Origin: Clusia tigrina
Lineage: Eukaryota > Arthropoda > Insecta > Diptera > Clusiidae
DNA: 64,000 bases
Reading direction: 5' to 3'
Assembly: GCA_920105625.2 (NCBI GenBank)
Contig: OV050031.1
Span: forward strand, 81,353,995-81,417,994
The notes under the pieces are model-generated. The model did not search any database. It saw only the letters and a list, made by a program, of their open reading frames with translations, and was not told where the DNA came from. The translations under genes were made by a program, and so were the position numbers. Positions 28,601 to 37,440 of the stretch are shown here, piece after piece; within the stretch, counting starts at the first letter, position 1; each line of letters opens with the position of its first letter.

Positions 28601-29753
28601 GAGACGCCTACAGAAACGCTGACAAAGTCTGAGACGCCGACTGAGACGCCGACTGAGGCAGATAGCGGTAGATATAGGCATAGGGAAGGCAGCAGACCCC
28701 TCAATCGATAGCAGCAGCGACTGAGACGCCTTCAGAGACGCTGACAGTGGCTGCGACGCCGACTGAGACGCCGACTGAGGCAGATAAGGGTAGATATAAG
28801 CATAAAGAAGACGGCAGATCCACAAATCGACAGCGTCAGCGACTGAGACTCCTACAGAAACGCTGACAGAGGCTGCGACGCCGACTGAGGCAGATAAGGG
28901 TGGATATAGGCATAGCGAAGGCAACAGGCACTCAATCGACAGCGGCAACGACTGAGACGCCTACAGAGACGCTTACAGAGGCTGCGACGCCGACTGGGGC
29001 AGATAGGGGTAGATATAGGCATAGAGAATGTAGCAGACCCCCTAATCGACAGCGGCAGCAACTGAGAAGGCAACAGGCCCCCAATCGAGTGCGGCAACGA
29101 CTAAGACGCCTTCAGAGACGCTGACAGAGGCAGATAGGGGTAGATATAGGCATATGGAAGGCACCAGACCCCCAATCGAAAGCGGCAGTGACTGAGAAGA
29201 CTACAGAAACGCTGACAGAGCCTGCGACGCCGCCTGAGGCAGATAGGGGTAGATATAGGCATAGAGAAGGCAGCAGACCCCCCAATCGACAGCGGCAGCG
29301 ACTGAGACGCCTACAGAATCGCTGACAAAGGCTGCGACGCCGACTGAGGCAGATAGGGGTGGATATAGGCATACAGAAGGCAACAGGCCCCCAATCGACA
29401 GCGGCAACGACTGAGACGCCTACAGAGACGCTGACAGAGGCTGCGACGCCGACTGAGACGCCGACTGAGGCAGATAGGGGTAGATATAGGCATAGAGAAG
29501 GCAGCAGACTCCCACCAATCTGCAGCGGCAGCGACTGAGAAGCCTACAGAGACGCTTACGGAGGCTGCAACGCCGACAGAGGCAGATAGGGGTAGATATA
29601 CGCATAGAGAAGGTAGCAGACCCCCCAATCGACAGCGGCAGCGACTGAGACGCCTACCGAGATGCTGACAGAGGCTGCGACGCCGACTGGGACGCCGACT
29701 AAGGCAGATAAAGGTAGATATCGGCATTGAGAAGGCAGCAGACCCCCCCAATC
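25677..29753. repeat. Irregular satellite zone left of the insertion
   Basis: The same 110/122-bp monomers continue, but I see no long repeat period inside this stretch. Parts resemble monomers of the 14-16-kb region (for example 25,830-26,365) and others resemble the 1-8-kb region. A 13-C run sits at 27,775-27,787. The last monomer is broken off after aatc at 29,753, where the R1-clade element begins. Confidence 0.8.
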
Positions 29754-30606
29754 CTTCGTATGTAGCTGGCTGGTGAGGGGTGCAAAATGGCTGGTGAGTG
29801 ACATATACACCCACAGCGACCACCAAGCTATCATCTGCGAACTGGAGAAGCCCCGGAATCGGCAGCGGATAGGTCCGACATTGAAAGGCTGGAGGACAAA
29901 CAGCCTTGACGAAGACGTCCTAGAAATGATGCTTGAAGGTTTGGTGCTGGAAGGCAGTGCAGAAGAAATGGTGAATCAGCTGGCAAGGAAGGTAGAAAAT
30001 GCCTGCGACGCGGCAATGCCCCGGAGAGCATATGGTGGGAGGCCTAAACTTGTCTACTGGTGGACGGATGCAATAGGCGAGCTCCGTAAAGCATGTCATG
30101 CTGCGAGGAAAAGGTATCAACGTTCCATACGGAAACCGGATTCCCTGCAGAAGCACCAGGCCTTCAAGGAAGCCAGAAATGTTCTAAAGAAGGCAATTAA
30201 GAAGAGCAAGAGGACCAGATTCGCTGAATTATGCCCACAAGTTGAGGACGATCCATGGGGCATGGCATATAGACTTGTTATGCGAAAATTGCCCTGTTAT
30301 AGGCAGCCAGCCCCAACCTGTCCAATGTTGCTCAGACGCATAGTGGAACAGCTCGTTCCAGTACAGAACTATGTCCCATACGAGCTCCCTCTGGAGCAAA
30401 CAGAGGAATCAATACCCAGTGTGAATATAGATGAGGTGTTGCGCGCGGTTGGGAAGTTTGGAGACCACAAAGCACCCGGCCCAGATGGAATCCCCAACCG
30501 AGTGCTCAAGACCGCAGCTCCACTGAACCCAGAGCCACTGAGGAAAATGTACGACGCTTGCCTGAGAGAAGGCATTTTCCCCAAGAGATGGAAGAGGCAA
30601 CGATGA
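29754..30606 (+). pseudogene. R1-clade ORF2, endonuclease end and RT N-terminal part (broken)
   Basis: The frame is open from the satellite junction, with no start codon of its own. It opens with the last part of an AP endonuclease, including KWLVSDIYTHSDHQAI (the SDH motif, about 29,788-29,817). A linker follows with WWTDAIGELRKACHAARKRY and DPWGMAYRLVMRKLPC, typical of R1-clade proteins between endonuclease and RT. Next comes the start of the RT with DHKAPGPDGIPNRVLK near 30,467. The frame ends at TGA 30,604-30,606 and the sequence continues in the +1 frame from about 30,608, so a small indel has broken the gene there. Most of the endonuclease and all of ORF1 are absent. Confidence 0.88.
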
Positions 30607-30607
30607 A

Positions 30608-31393
30608 AGGGTGCTGAAAGCGAACAAACCAATAGAGGACCCTTCAGCGTACCGCCCGCTCTGCATGTTAGATACGGCGGGAAAAATTCTGGAGCCGATA
30701 ATCTGTGACAGGATTGATGAGGCCATTGCGAAATCTGGAGGGCTCTCAAAACGGCAATATGGTTTCCGGAAGGCGAGATCTACCGTGGACGCCATCAACG
30801 AACTTGTCCAGAAGGCTAAAACAGCGATCCAGGGGAAACGATGGAGGGGTGGAACCAAGAGGTATTGCCTTATGGTCACCCTAGATATCAAAAACGCTTT
30901 CAACTCAGCTAGCTGGGAGCGCATAGCCAAAGCGTTAGCAGAGTTTGGGGTACCCATCTACCTGAGGCGAATGATTACCAGCTACTTCAGCGATAGGATC
31001 CTGCTCTACCAGTCCGAAAAAGGTGTGGAGTCGCACAAGATTATCGGAGGAGTTCCCCAGGGATCGGTGCTTGGACCGTTACTCTGGAATGCTATGTACG
31101 ACGGCATCATCCGCGTACAGGTCCCTGATGGTGTCAAAATCATCGGATACGCGGACGACATAGCATTGGTAATCACAGCTAAATACTTGGAGGAAGTGGT
31201 AGCAGAGGCCAACCGAACTGTGGCTACCGTCGGAAGATGGCTTGCAAACGTTGGACTTGGCTTGGCTGAACACAAGACCGAGGCAATCCTGGTTTCGAGC
31301 CGCAGAGTATTGGAGGTAGTGGAAATAAGAGTTGGTAGATGTGCCATAACCACGATTTCACACCTCAAGTACCTAGGAATGTGGATAGACGCG
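30608..31393 (+). pseudogene. R1-clade ORF2, reverse transcriptase core
   Basis: Continuation of the R1-clade ORF2 in the +1 frame relative to the preceding piece. In order it shows NKPIEDPSAYRPLCMLDTAG, SKRQYGFRKARSTVDAI, VTLDIKNAFNSASW (first catalytic Asp region), GGVPQGSVLGPLLWN and the catalytic YADD at 31,148-31,159. A thumb-like region follows, with GLAEHKTEAILVSSR and HLKYLGMWID. Catalytic residues look intact. The frame is interrupted after codon 31,391-31,393 by the LTR element; the stop a few bases later belongs to that element, not to the R1 gene. Confidence 0.9.
31390..31393. other. Target-site duplication, left copy (CGCG)
   Basis: CGCG lies directly before the 5' LTR and again directly after the 3' LTR at 39,075-39,078. 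Four-base duplications are usual for errantivirus integrases. Removing one copy together with the element keeps the R1 reading frame open across the junction. Confidence 0.93.
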
Positions 31394-31472
31394 AGTTAAG
31401 GTAACACGCCCCAAACCTTAATAATTAATTATTACAGTTTTAGTAGTTTTTAAGAAATATATAAAGATGTAA

Positions 31473-31579
31473 AAAACAATTCCTATGAAATATTGCATGG
31501 GCAAATTTCATAGGGAAGAATCAAAATGTAAAACAATTCCCATGAAATCTGCTACGGCAAATTTAATAGGAATTGTTTT
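31473..31579. promoter_or_regulatory. Nested inverted repeats in the U3 part of the LTR
   Basis: An outer perfect 14-bp inverted repeat (aaaacaattcctat at 31,473-31,486 and ataggaattgtttt at 31,566-31,579) encloses a perfect 10-bp one (cctatgaaat 31,482-31,491 and atttcatagg 31,505-31,514) and a related arm at about 31,537-31,548. The arms can pair in alternative ways, and the cluster sits just upstream of the TATA box. It is largely conserved in the 3' LTR. Function is unknown; it could be a set of transcription-factor sites or an RNA structure. Confidence 0.6.
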
Positions 31580-31597
31580 ATCATGACATAAATTAAG

Positions 31598-31607
31598 TAT
31601 ATAAAAG
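31598..31607 (+). promoter_or_regulatory. TATA box of the 5' LTR promoter
   Basis: TATATAAAAG stands between the U3 inverted repeats and the repeat-rich downstream part of the LTR, the position expected for the U3/R promoter. The start site would then fall about 30 bases downstream, near 31,630. Confidence 0.65.
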
Positions 31608-31673
31608 AAGAACGAATTGAAGGATAGATCTGATGAATTTAAGACTTAGAACATATTCTTGCAGGCCGGTGCA

Positions 31674-31823
31674 CCATTTGTAATAAATAAATATTAAACC
31701 AGTTGTAATTAATAAATATTAAACCATTTGTAATTAATAAATATTAAACCAGTTGTAATTTATAAATATTAAACCATTTGTAATTAATAAATATTAAACC
31801 AGATGTAATTAATAAATATTAAG
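31674..31823 (+). repeat. Six 25-bp tandem repeats in the 5' LTR with poly(A) signals
   Basis: Six units of exactly 25 bp, each built as cca(g/t)ttgtaattaataa plus atattaaa, alternating between ccagttg and ccatttg starts; the last begins ccagatg. Each unit contains AATAAA. They lie downstream of the TATA box, where the R-region polyadenylation signal is expected. The 3' LTR keeps all six. Confidence 0.9.
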
Positions 31824-31883
31824 AAATCATGTAGATTTGGTTCTTTTGTGTTTTTGAATGAACTCTTCGACAGCAGACGTAAG

Positions 31884-31894
31884 TGGCGCAGTCG
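31884..31894 (+). other. Primer-binding site, tRNA-Ser type
   Basis: TGGCGCAGTCG overlaps the last base of the 5' LTR. It is complementary to the 3' end of insect tRNA-Ser (CGACTGCG plus CCA), the primer known for 17.6 and 297. After eleven matching bases the sequence departs from the tRNA, perhaps by a 1-base deletion. Confidence 0.8.
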
Positions 31895-32033
31895 TACGGT
31901 TGGCGGCGACGGTTTTTCAGTTGTGTTTTAAAAATACTCTACCCGTGTGAAGTAAAATATTCTTAAACCAAATTATATACAGACATATAAAAAAATATAT
32001 ATAATAATTAAAAATAAAATAATTAAAAATAAT

Positions 32034-32531
32034 ACAGGATTCCTTGACTGCATATCAAGTGAATTCTATTTAATCAAACAAAAAAATAAATAAAATTAAA
32101 TTAAAAAAATTTATTAAATTAAATAATTAGAAATAATACAGGATTCCTTAACTGCATATCAAGTGAAATCTAATTAAACAAAAAAAAAGAAAAAAATTTA
32201 CTTAAATAAAATAATTAAAAAGAATACAGGATTCCTTGACTGCATGTCAAGGGAATTCTAATTAAACAAAAAAAAAAAATAATAATAATAATTTAATTAA
32301 ATAAAATAATTAAAAATAATACAGGATTCCTTGACTGCATATCAAGTGAATTCTAATTAAACAAAAAAAAAAAAAAATAAAAAATTTAAGTAAATAAAAT
32401 AATTAAAAATAATACAGGATTCCTTGACTGCATATCAAGTGAATTCTAATTAAACAAAAAAAAATAAAAATAATTAAATAAAATAATTAAAAATAATACA
32501 GGATTCCTTGACTGCATATCAAGTGAATTCT
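32034..32531 (+). promoter_or_regulatory. Leader array of six palindromic TGCATA motifs, candidate insulator-like region
   Basis: Six copies of a ~34-bp motif start at 32,034, 32,138, 32,226, 32,321, 32,414 and 32,498. The core is ccttgactgcatatcaag, flanked by acaggatt and tgaattct, so that ttga...tcaa form inverted arms around ctgcata. A/T-only spacers of about 50-70 bp separate the copies. They lie between the primer site and gag, where gypsy carries its cluster of Su(Hw) sites (YRYTGCATAYYY in AT-rich DNA). The core gactgcatatca fits that consensus at ten of twelve positions. Copies 2 and 3 have small changes. Insulator function is inference; packaging or translational roles are alternatives. 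The rest of the leader (31,895-32,033 and 32,532-32,854) is A/T-rich with nothing else I can name. Confidence 0.6.
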
Positions 32532-32854
32532 AGTTATTGGAGCGAACATCCTGGAATCGTTGTTGGATTTCAATCCATTTACCGCCAGAACCAGCTCTCA
32601 AACAAATATCTTGGTTGACTGTCGAAAGAACCACAAACACAGAATTGCACACTATTTCTCAATGAAGATCATAATAGGACACTGCTTGTGAGTTAATTAT
32701 ATTTACCACCTAAATTTCAAAAATTCTGAAAAATAGAAAATTTTTTTATATAAACATATTTTATATTGTAAACCATTGTCAAGAATATTTGTTATTACTC
32801 AATTGAAACGAACAAACTGTAAATTATTCTTAAAATCCCATACAAAAAAAATTT

Positions 32855-33909
32855 ATGTTCAAAAGAAAAGCTAAAACTTTAGCACTGTCAAAACTAAGTA
32901 CAAGCAAAAAGTATAGAGGTCTGAACTCAATTCCAGAAGAAATGGCAAACCCACAACGGTGGCAACCCACGCCAATTGTATAATTTCATTACAAATGTGG
33001 AAGAAATCTTAATGTTAATCAAAGGGACAGAACAGACTCCGTACGGACGTATGCTCCTAAGAGCAATTAGGAACAAAATTCAAGGACCAGCAAATGACTT
33101 CTTAAACACGTATCTTACACCATTGGACTGGAATTGTATTAAAACGACATTAACTAACACTTTTTCAGACAAGAGAACAGAAACTACCCTTATCAGAGAC
33201 CTACATAATATAAAACAATTTAATAAACCCATTGAAAAATTTCACAAAGAAATCGTTGAAATTCAAGCGGCTCTTCTTAATTGTATCCTTATTGGTGAAA
33301 AAGACCACAAAGTACTCTCATCGAAAAGAGAACTTTTCACAGAAATGTGTCTAAACACATTTCTATCCGGGTTAAAAGAACCAATGGGTGCAATAATAAG
33401 AGCTATGCGTCCTGAGGATATGCAAACAGCGTTATCATTTTGCCTCAAAGAACAAAATATTACTACATACAAGCAATATAATCGGACCAAAACCGATTTT
33501 CAACCATACCATCAGAATAATCAATATCACGATAGTAGACAATATTCATACCAAAGAAACCCATAATCAAGTTACCCCATATCAAACGAATAGCCAGTCT
33601 AACTCTAATCCTTATAATAGGCAATTTCAGCGTGGTACCGGTAGACCAAACAATAACCACTTTAATCAACCCTTTACTCCTAGACAAGCAATTATGCCAC
33701 TCAAGCAATAACCCGACAATAAAACTGGCTATTCTAACTTCCAAAGCAATAGAACTAATTTTACAGGGGCATATAGAAACAACGAATTTCATAATATCAA
33801 TCAAGAAAATCTAGCTCAACACGCAGAATCAGATAATCAGGAAACCTCTAACATTGAAGAAACCATAAATTTTCCCCTATATGCCTCAAGGAACCGATCG
33901 GATACATAG
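32855..33909 (+). pseudogene. gag (capsid/nucleocapsid precursor), frameshifted
   Basis: Structural polyprotein of the LTR element. A likely start is ATG 32,855, opening a short frame (42 codons, to 32,983) with a basic start and NSIPEEMANPQ. A +1 shift near 32,955 leads to the main capsid frame up to TAA 33,564-33,566, with NPRQLYNFITNVEEILMLIK, QGPANDFLNTYL and FLSGLKEPMGAIIRAM, typical of 17.6/297-like capsids. Past that stop the sequence continues in the next frame as an Asn/Gln-rich tail (RQFQRGTGRPNNNHFNQP), interrupted by TAA 33,709-33,711 and ending at TAG 33,907-33,909. No CCHC zinc knuckle is seen, as usual in this group. At least two indels and one nonsense codon make it non-functional. 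Confidence 0.82.
33867..33873 (+). promoter_or_regulatory. Putative -1 ribosomal frameshift site A AAT TTT
   Basis: The gag frame reads ata aat ttt here, giving the slippery heptamer A AAT TTT (pattern X XXY YYZ), 34 bases before the gag stop at 33,907. The protease frame that follows is exactly -1 relative to gag. The site type and direction fit retroviral gag-pol expression. I did not identify a downstream pseudoknot. Confidence 0.6.
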
Positions 33910-34189
33910 ACGTCAACAAACACGGATGTGCTTTACCCTACATTTTGATTTCATCACCTTTTGGGCGACCCTTAAGATTTTGAATAGATACAGGAGCCAC
34001 CTCGTCCTTCATCAACCCTGAATTTGTCTCACCAGAAAATTACATCGAGTGTCAACCCGTCACAATAAAAACAATTCTTCATAAGTATACCCTAGATAAA
34101 AAACATTTTTTCCCACTTTTAAAGAATTCAAAGAGGTCGGAAACTTAGAATTTCTAGTTTTCAAATTTGACTGCTATTTTGATGGTTTA
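33871..34189 (+). pseudogene. pol, aspartic protease region (nonsense and frameshift)
   Basis: Start of pol in the -1 frame from gag, with GYIDVNKHGCALPYILIS and then the aspartic protease active site IDTGATSSFINP (DTGA codons 33,987-33,998). The codon just before IDTG is TGA (33,981-33,983), where relatives have a hydrophobic residue, probably a leucine codon changed to a stop. The region continues to about 34,110, where a small indel in a T/C run moves the reading into the frame used by the RT. The C-terminal flap and helix region FDGLLGIDVLKNL then follows in the new frame at about 34,177-34,212. Confidence 0.8.
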
Positions 34190-35608
34190 TTGGGAATTGA
34201 CGTATTAAAAAATTTAGAGGCAATTATCGATTTAAAACAGCAAACCGTGACGACACCAAAAACAATAATTCCAATCCTAATAAAATCAAACACCACTTCA
34301 GGGAGACACTTAATTCCAGCCACTTCAAAAACAATTATTCCGATACCAGTCGATTTAGAAGAAGGGACTTTTTATAACGAACTGACAATAATTTCGAGCG
34401 ACTTAGATTTTTCTCCAGGTCTATACAACTCAAGCAATTGGATCAGTCGAATGGAGATAGTAAATAAATCAAACAAGCAGCAGGAACTCTTTTTCGAACA
34501 ACCAATAAAAGTAGAAAAATACAACACCTCAGACTACATAGAAACACATACCATGGATGTTAACTGGGAACGTGATTGTAATGGAGCTGAACTAAAAGAC
34601 CTACTTCGGACTAATCACCTAAATAAAGAAGAACTAAATGCCTTACTGAAACTTTGCAAACAATACGGAACAATATTCTACAAAGAAAATCAGAATCTGA
34701 CCTTCACTAACAAAATTAAACATACAATACCAACCTCAGATGATATACCTATCCACACAAAATCCTACAGATACCCACACGTCCATAAAGAAGAAGTTAA
34801 AATGCAAATTAACAAAATGCTTTCACAAGGAATTATTAAACCTAGCTACTCGCCTTGGAGTGCACCAGTCTGGATTGTCCCCAACAAACGAGACGCAAGC
34901 GGTAAGCAGAAATGGCGTCTAGTGATTGACTATAGGAAGCTTAACGAGAAAACTATCGCAGATCGCTATCCATTACCCAATATTTCAGATATACTGGACA
35001 AAATGGGAAAATGCATGTACTTCTCCACTCTAGATCTTGCTAGTGGTTTTCATCAAATTGAGATGAATCCAAAAGATGTCTCAAAAACCGCTTTTACAGT
35101 TGATGGAGGTCATTTTGAATATATCCGCATGACTTTCGGATTGAGAAATGCCCCTTCCACTTTTCAACGTGTAATGGACAATGTTCTAGAAGAGCTCATA
35201 GGAATGGTCTGCCTAGTATATCTGGATGATATCATCGTTTTCTCAACATCCCTCGATGAACATATTCTAAATCTCAAATCAGTATTCGGAAAATTGCGAT
35301 CCTCAAACTTCAAAGTCCAGTTGGATAAATCGGAATTCCTCAGAAAAGAAATTGAATTTCGCGGTCACATTGTGTCCACTGACGGCATCAAACCGAACCC
35401 AGGAAAGATTAGCGCTGTACAAAAATTCCCAATACCAAAAACACCAAAACAAATAAAATCGTTTCTAGGACTTCTGGGATACTATAGGAAATTTATCAGA
35501 GACTTCGCTAAAATAACAAAACCATTGACAAACTGCTTAAAGAAAGGTAGTAAGATTGATTTTAGCCAGGAATTTGAAACGCATTCGAAACATGTAAAGA
35601 GCTTCTGA
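34190..35608 (+). pseudogene. pol, reverse transcriptase
   Basis: Longest intact frame of the element (open from about 34,117). It contains the protease-RT linker and then a Ty3/gypsy RT: KMLSQGIIKPSYSPWSAPVW, WRLVIDYRKLNEKTIADRYP, FSTLDLASGFHQIEM (first catalytic Asp), RMTFGLRNAPSTFQRVMDNV and the catalytic YLDD at 35,219-35,230. The connection region FLGLLGYYRKFIRDFAK follows. All RT catalytic residues are present. The frame ends at TGA 35,606-35,608 because of a 1-base shift near 35,580; homologous sequence continues in another frame as RNase H. The RT copies element RNA into cDNA, primed by tRNA-Ser. Confidence 0.9.
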
Positions 35609-36009
35609 TGAACGATCCAATCTTACAATACCCTGATTTCACTAAACCTTTCATTTTGACAACGGACGCCAGTAATTTCGCTATAGGAGCAGTCCTTTCT
35701 CAAGGCAATATCGGGAGTGATAAACCCATATGTTACGCCAGTCGCACCCTGTGCTAATCAGAATTAAACTATTCCACAATTGAGAAGGAACTCTTAGCCA
35801 TTGTTTGGGCCACGAAGTACTTTCGCCCATACCTGTACGGCCACAAGTTTACAATAGTTATCGACCACCGTCCACTAACTTGGATGATGAGTCTCAAAGA
35901 TCCAAACTCCAAACTTGTGAGATGGAGACTAAAATTGGAAGAATTCGACTATAATGTTATCTACAAAAAGGGCAAACAGAACACCAACGCTGATGCCCTG
36001 AGCAGAATC
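35581..36009 (+). pseudogene. pol, RNase H (nonsense mutation)
   Basis: Continuation of pol in the frame starting at GCA 35,581. It shows [19 protein letters not shown], then ASRTLC followed by TAA (35,755-35,757) where a sense codon is expected, then ELNYSTIEKELLAIVWATKY and GHKFTIVIDHRPLTWM, ending with KQNTNADALSRIE. These are the normal landmarks of a Ty3/gypsy RNase H, which degrades the RNA strand during reverse transcription. The domain is cut by the stop and separated from RT by the frameshift. Confidence 0.87.
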
Positions 36010-37440
36010 GAAATTGATAAAACTAATGAAAAACTGACAGACATCAACCTCAATGACATAACATCAGACCAAGGTACATCAGGAAAAACTACCCATTCGG
36101 CTAATGAGAATCTAAATGACGGAATTTTTATTTCGGAGCGCCCTCTTAATGAATTTAATATCAAAATTATAATCGAAAAAGGACAACCAGAAATAACAGT
36201 ACAAAACCTTTTTAGAAATAAACAGAGACGAACAATAAAACAAATGGAATTCACAGACTACGACATAATTAACATCCTCAAAAATCACATGCCACCTAAT
36301 AAGCAAGTAGCTATCGTTAGTGATGAAGAAATTTTTAAACAAATACAGACAATCTACTCACAATATTTCTCTAATAGTACACTTTTCAAAGCAATCCGAT
36401 GTGAAGATATCCTAATAGACATTGTAACAGACGACGAACAAGAAAAAACAATTCGTGAATACCACTCTAATTCCAACCACAGAGGCATTAACGAGACACA
36501 TCTACACTTAGAACAACGGTATTACTTTCCCTTCATGAAGCAAAAAATAGTAAGAACAATAAATAACTGCTAAATTTTTAATACACAAAAGTACGATAGA
36601 AACCCCCCAAAACCTACATATTTAAAAACAGAAATACCATTAAAACCTCTTGACATTGTACACATTGACATTTATTGCATTAACCATAATCAGATACTCA
36701 CAATAATAGACAAATGTTCGAAATTTGCAACAGGCTACTCCTTAACTTCAAGAAACAGTATACATGTATTAGACGCTTTCAAAAATTTCGTGAGTCTATT
36801 CGGCATACCTAAAAAGATTGTTTGTGACCAAGGATCCGAATTCAATTGCAACATATTTAAAGATTTCTGTAGACAATTCGATATAAACTTTCACTTCGGA
36901 TCTTTCCAACAAACCTCTAGCAACGCTCCTGTGGAGAGATTACACTCCACCTTAACAGAAATTTATAGGATCATACTGACAAAAAGGAAAGAAGACAAAA
37001 TTAAAACCGAACACAATGAAATATTTTCCGAAACCCTCATCACTTATAATAATGCAATTCACTCCACAACTAAGTTAACACCCTACGAACTATTTTTCGG
37101 CAGGCCATATAAATTTTGCAAGAATTTAACATTTAATACAGAATATGAATACCTACAAAAACTACGGACCTTCCACGACACCCTATACCCAACCATTAAG
37201 AAAAAAGTAGAAAACCTCACTCACAAAAAAATTGACAAACTGAACGAAACAAGAGAAGAACCGGAACCAAAACAAGAAGAGACCACTGTATTCAGGAAAG
37301 AATGTAGGAGAAATAAAATTACAGCCAGATTTTCTAAACATAAGGTACACAAAAACAACTCACATACTATAATAACAAAAGGAAATAAAAAAATCCACAA
37401 AATACGGCTAAAACGCAAAACAAAATCTCTCTCTCCTTAG
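36010..37440 (+). pseudogene. pol, integrase (zinc finger broken, DD35E intact)
   Basis: Integrase in the same frame as RNase H. The N-terminal zinc-binding part has the two His (YHSNSNHRG near 36,459) and the first Cys (36,568-36,570), but the next codon is TAA (36,571-36,573) and the expected second Cys codon is TTT (36,577-36,579). The catalytic core follows with Asp at 36,667-36,669 (VHIDIY), Asp at 36,826-36,828 (VCDQGSEFN) and Glu at 36,934-36,936 (PVERLHST). The last two are separated by 35 residues, the canonical DD35E spacing. A Lys/Arg-rich C-terminus ends at TAG 37,438-37,440. The integrase inserts the cDNA and makes the 4-bp target duplication. Confidence 0.88.

Larger units (their letters stand above)
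1..29753. repeat. Tandem satellite array, ~110-bp unit, left block
   Basis: Head-to-tail array of a ~110-bp unit, roughly 260 copies if length is divided by unit size. Taking the unit to start at gacgcctacagagacg, it runs through ggctgcgacgccgactga, ggcagataggggtagata, taggcatagagaaggcagca, a C-run (gacccccc) and aatcgacagcggcagcgact. My consensus has 33 A, 29 C, 37 G and 11 T. Units of ~122 bp with an extra 12-mer gacgccgactga are common, and shortened units occur. Recurrent monomer types can be told apart, for example those with atatacgcatagagaaggta, gtgtatatataggcataaag, catatggaaggcaccagacc or gaaggcaacaggcactcaat. No gene is supported inside it. I do not recognise the family. Confidence 0.97.
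31394..31884 (+). repeat. 5' LTR
   Basis: 491-bp LTR starting agttaaggtaacacgccc and ending cagcagacgtaagt. It contains an inverted-repeat cluster in U3, a TATA box, and six 25-bp repeats each carrying AATAAA. It is matched along its whole length by the 3' LTR. Confidence 0.95.

Noticed and set aside
1..29753. CRISPR-like appearance of repeated blocks
   Set aside because: There are no unique spacers between short identical repeats. The whole unit repeats head to tail, and the retroelements show a eukaryotic genome.
29700..29760. Insertion of the R1-clade element into 28S rDNA
   Set aside because: Both flanks are satellite; no rRNA gene sequence is present in the window.
31006..31368. Minus-strand open frames over the R1 RT and over pol/env (for example 31,006-31,368 and 37,536-37,778)
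   Set aside because: They are shadows of the plus-strand RT and env regions, with no recognisable protein features of their own.
33632..33814. Small plus-strand frame overlapping the gag tail
   Set aside because: The Asn/Gln-rich gag tail is read in another frame across the same bases and explains the sequence better.
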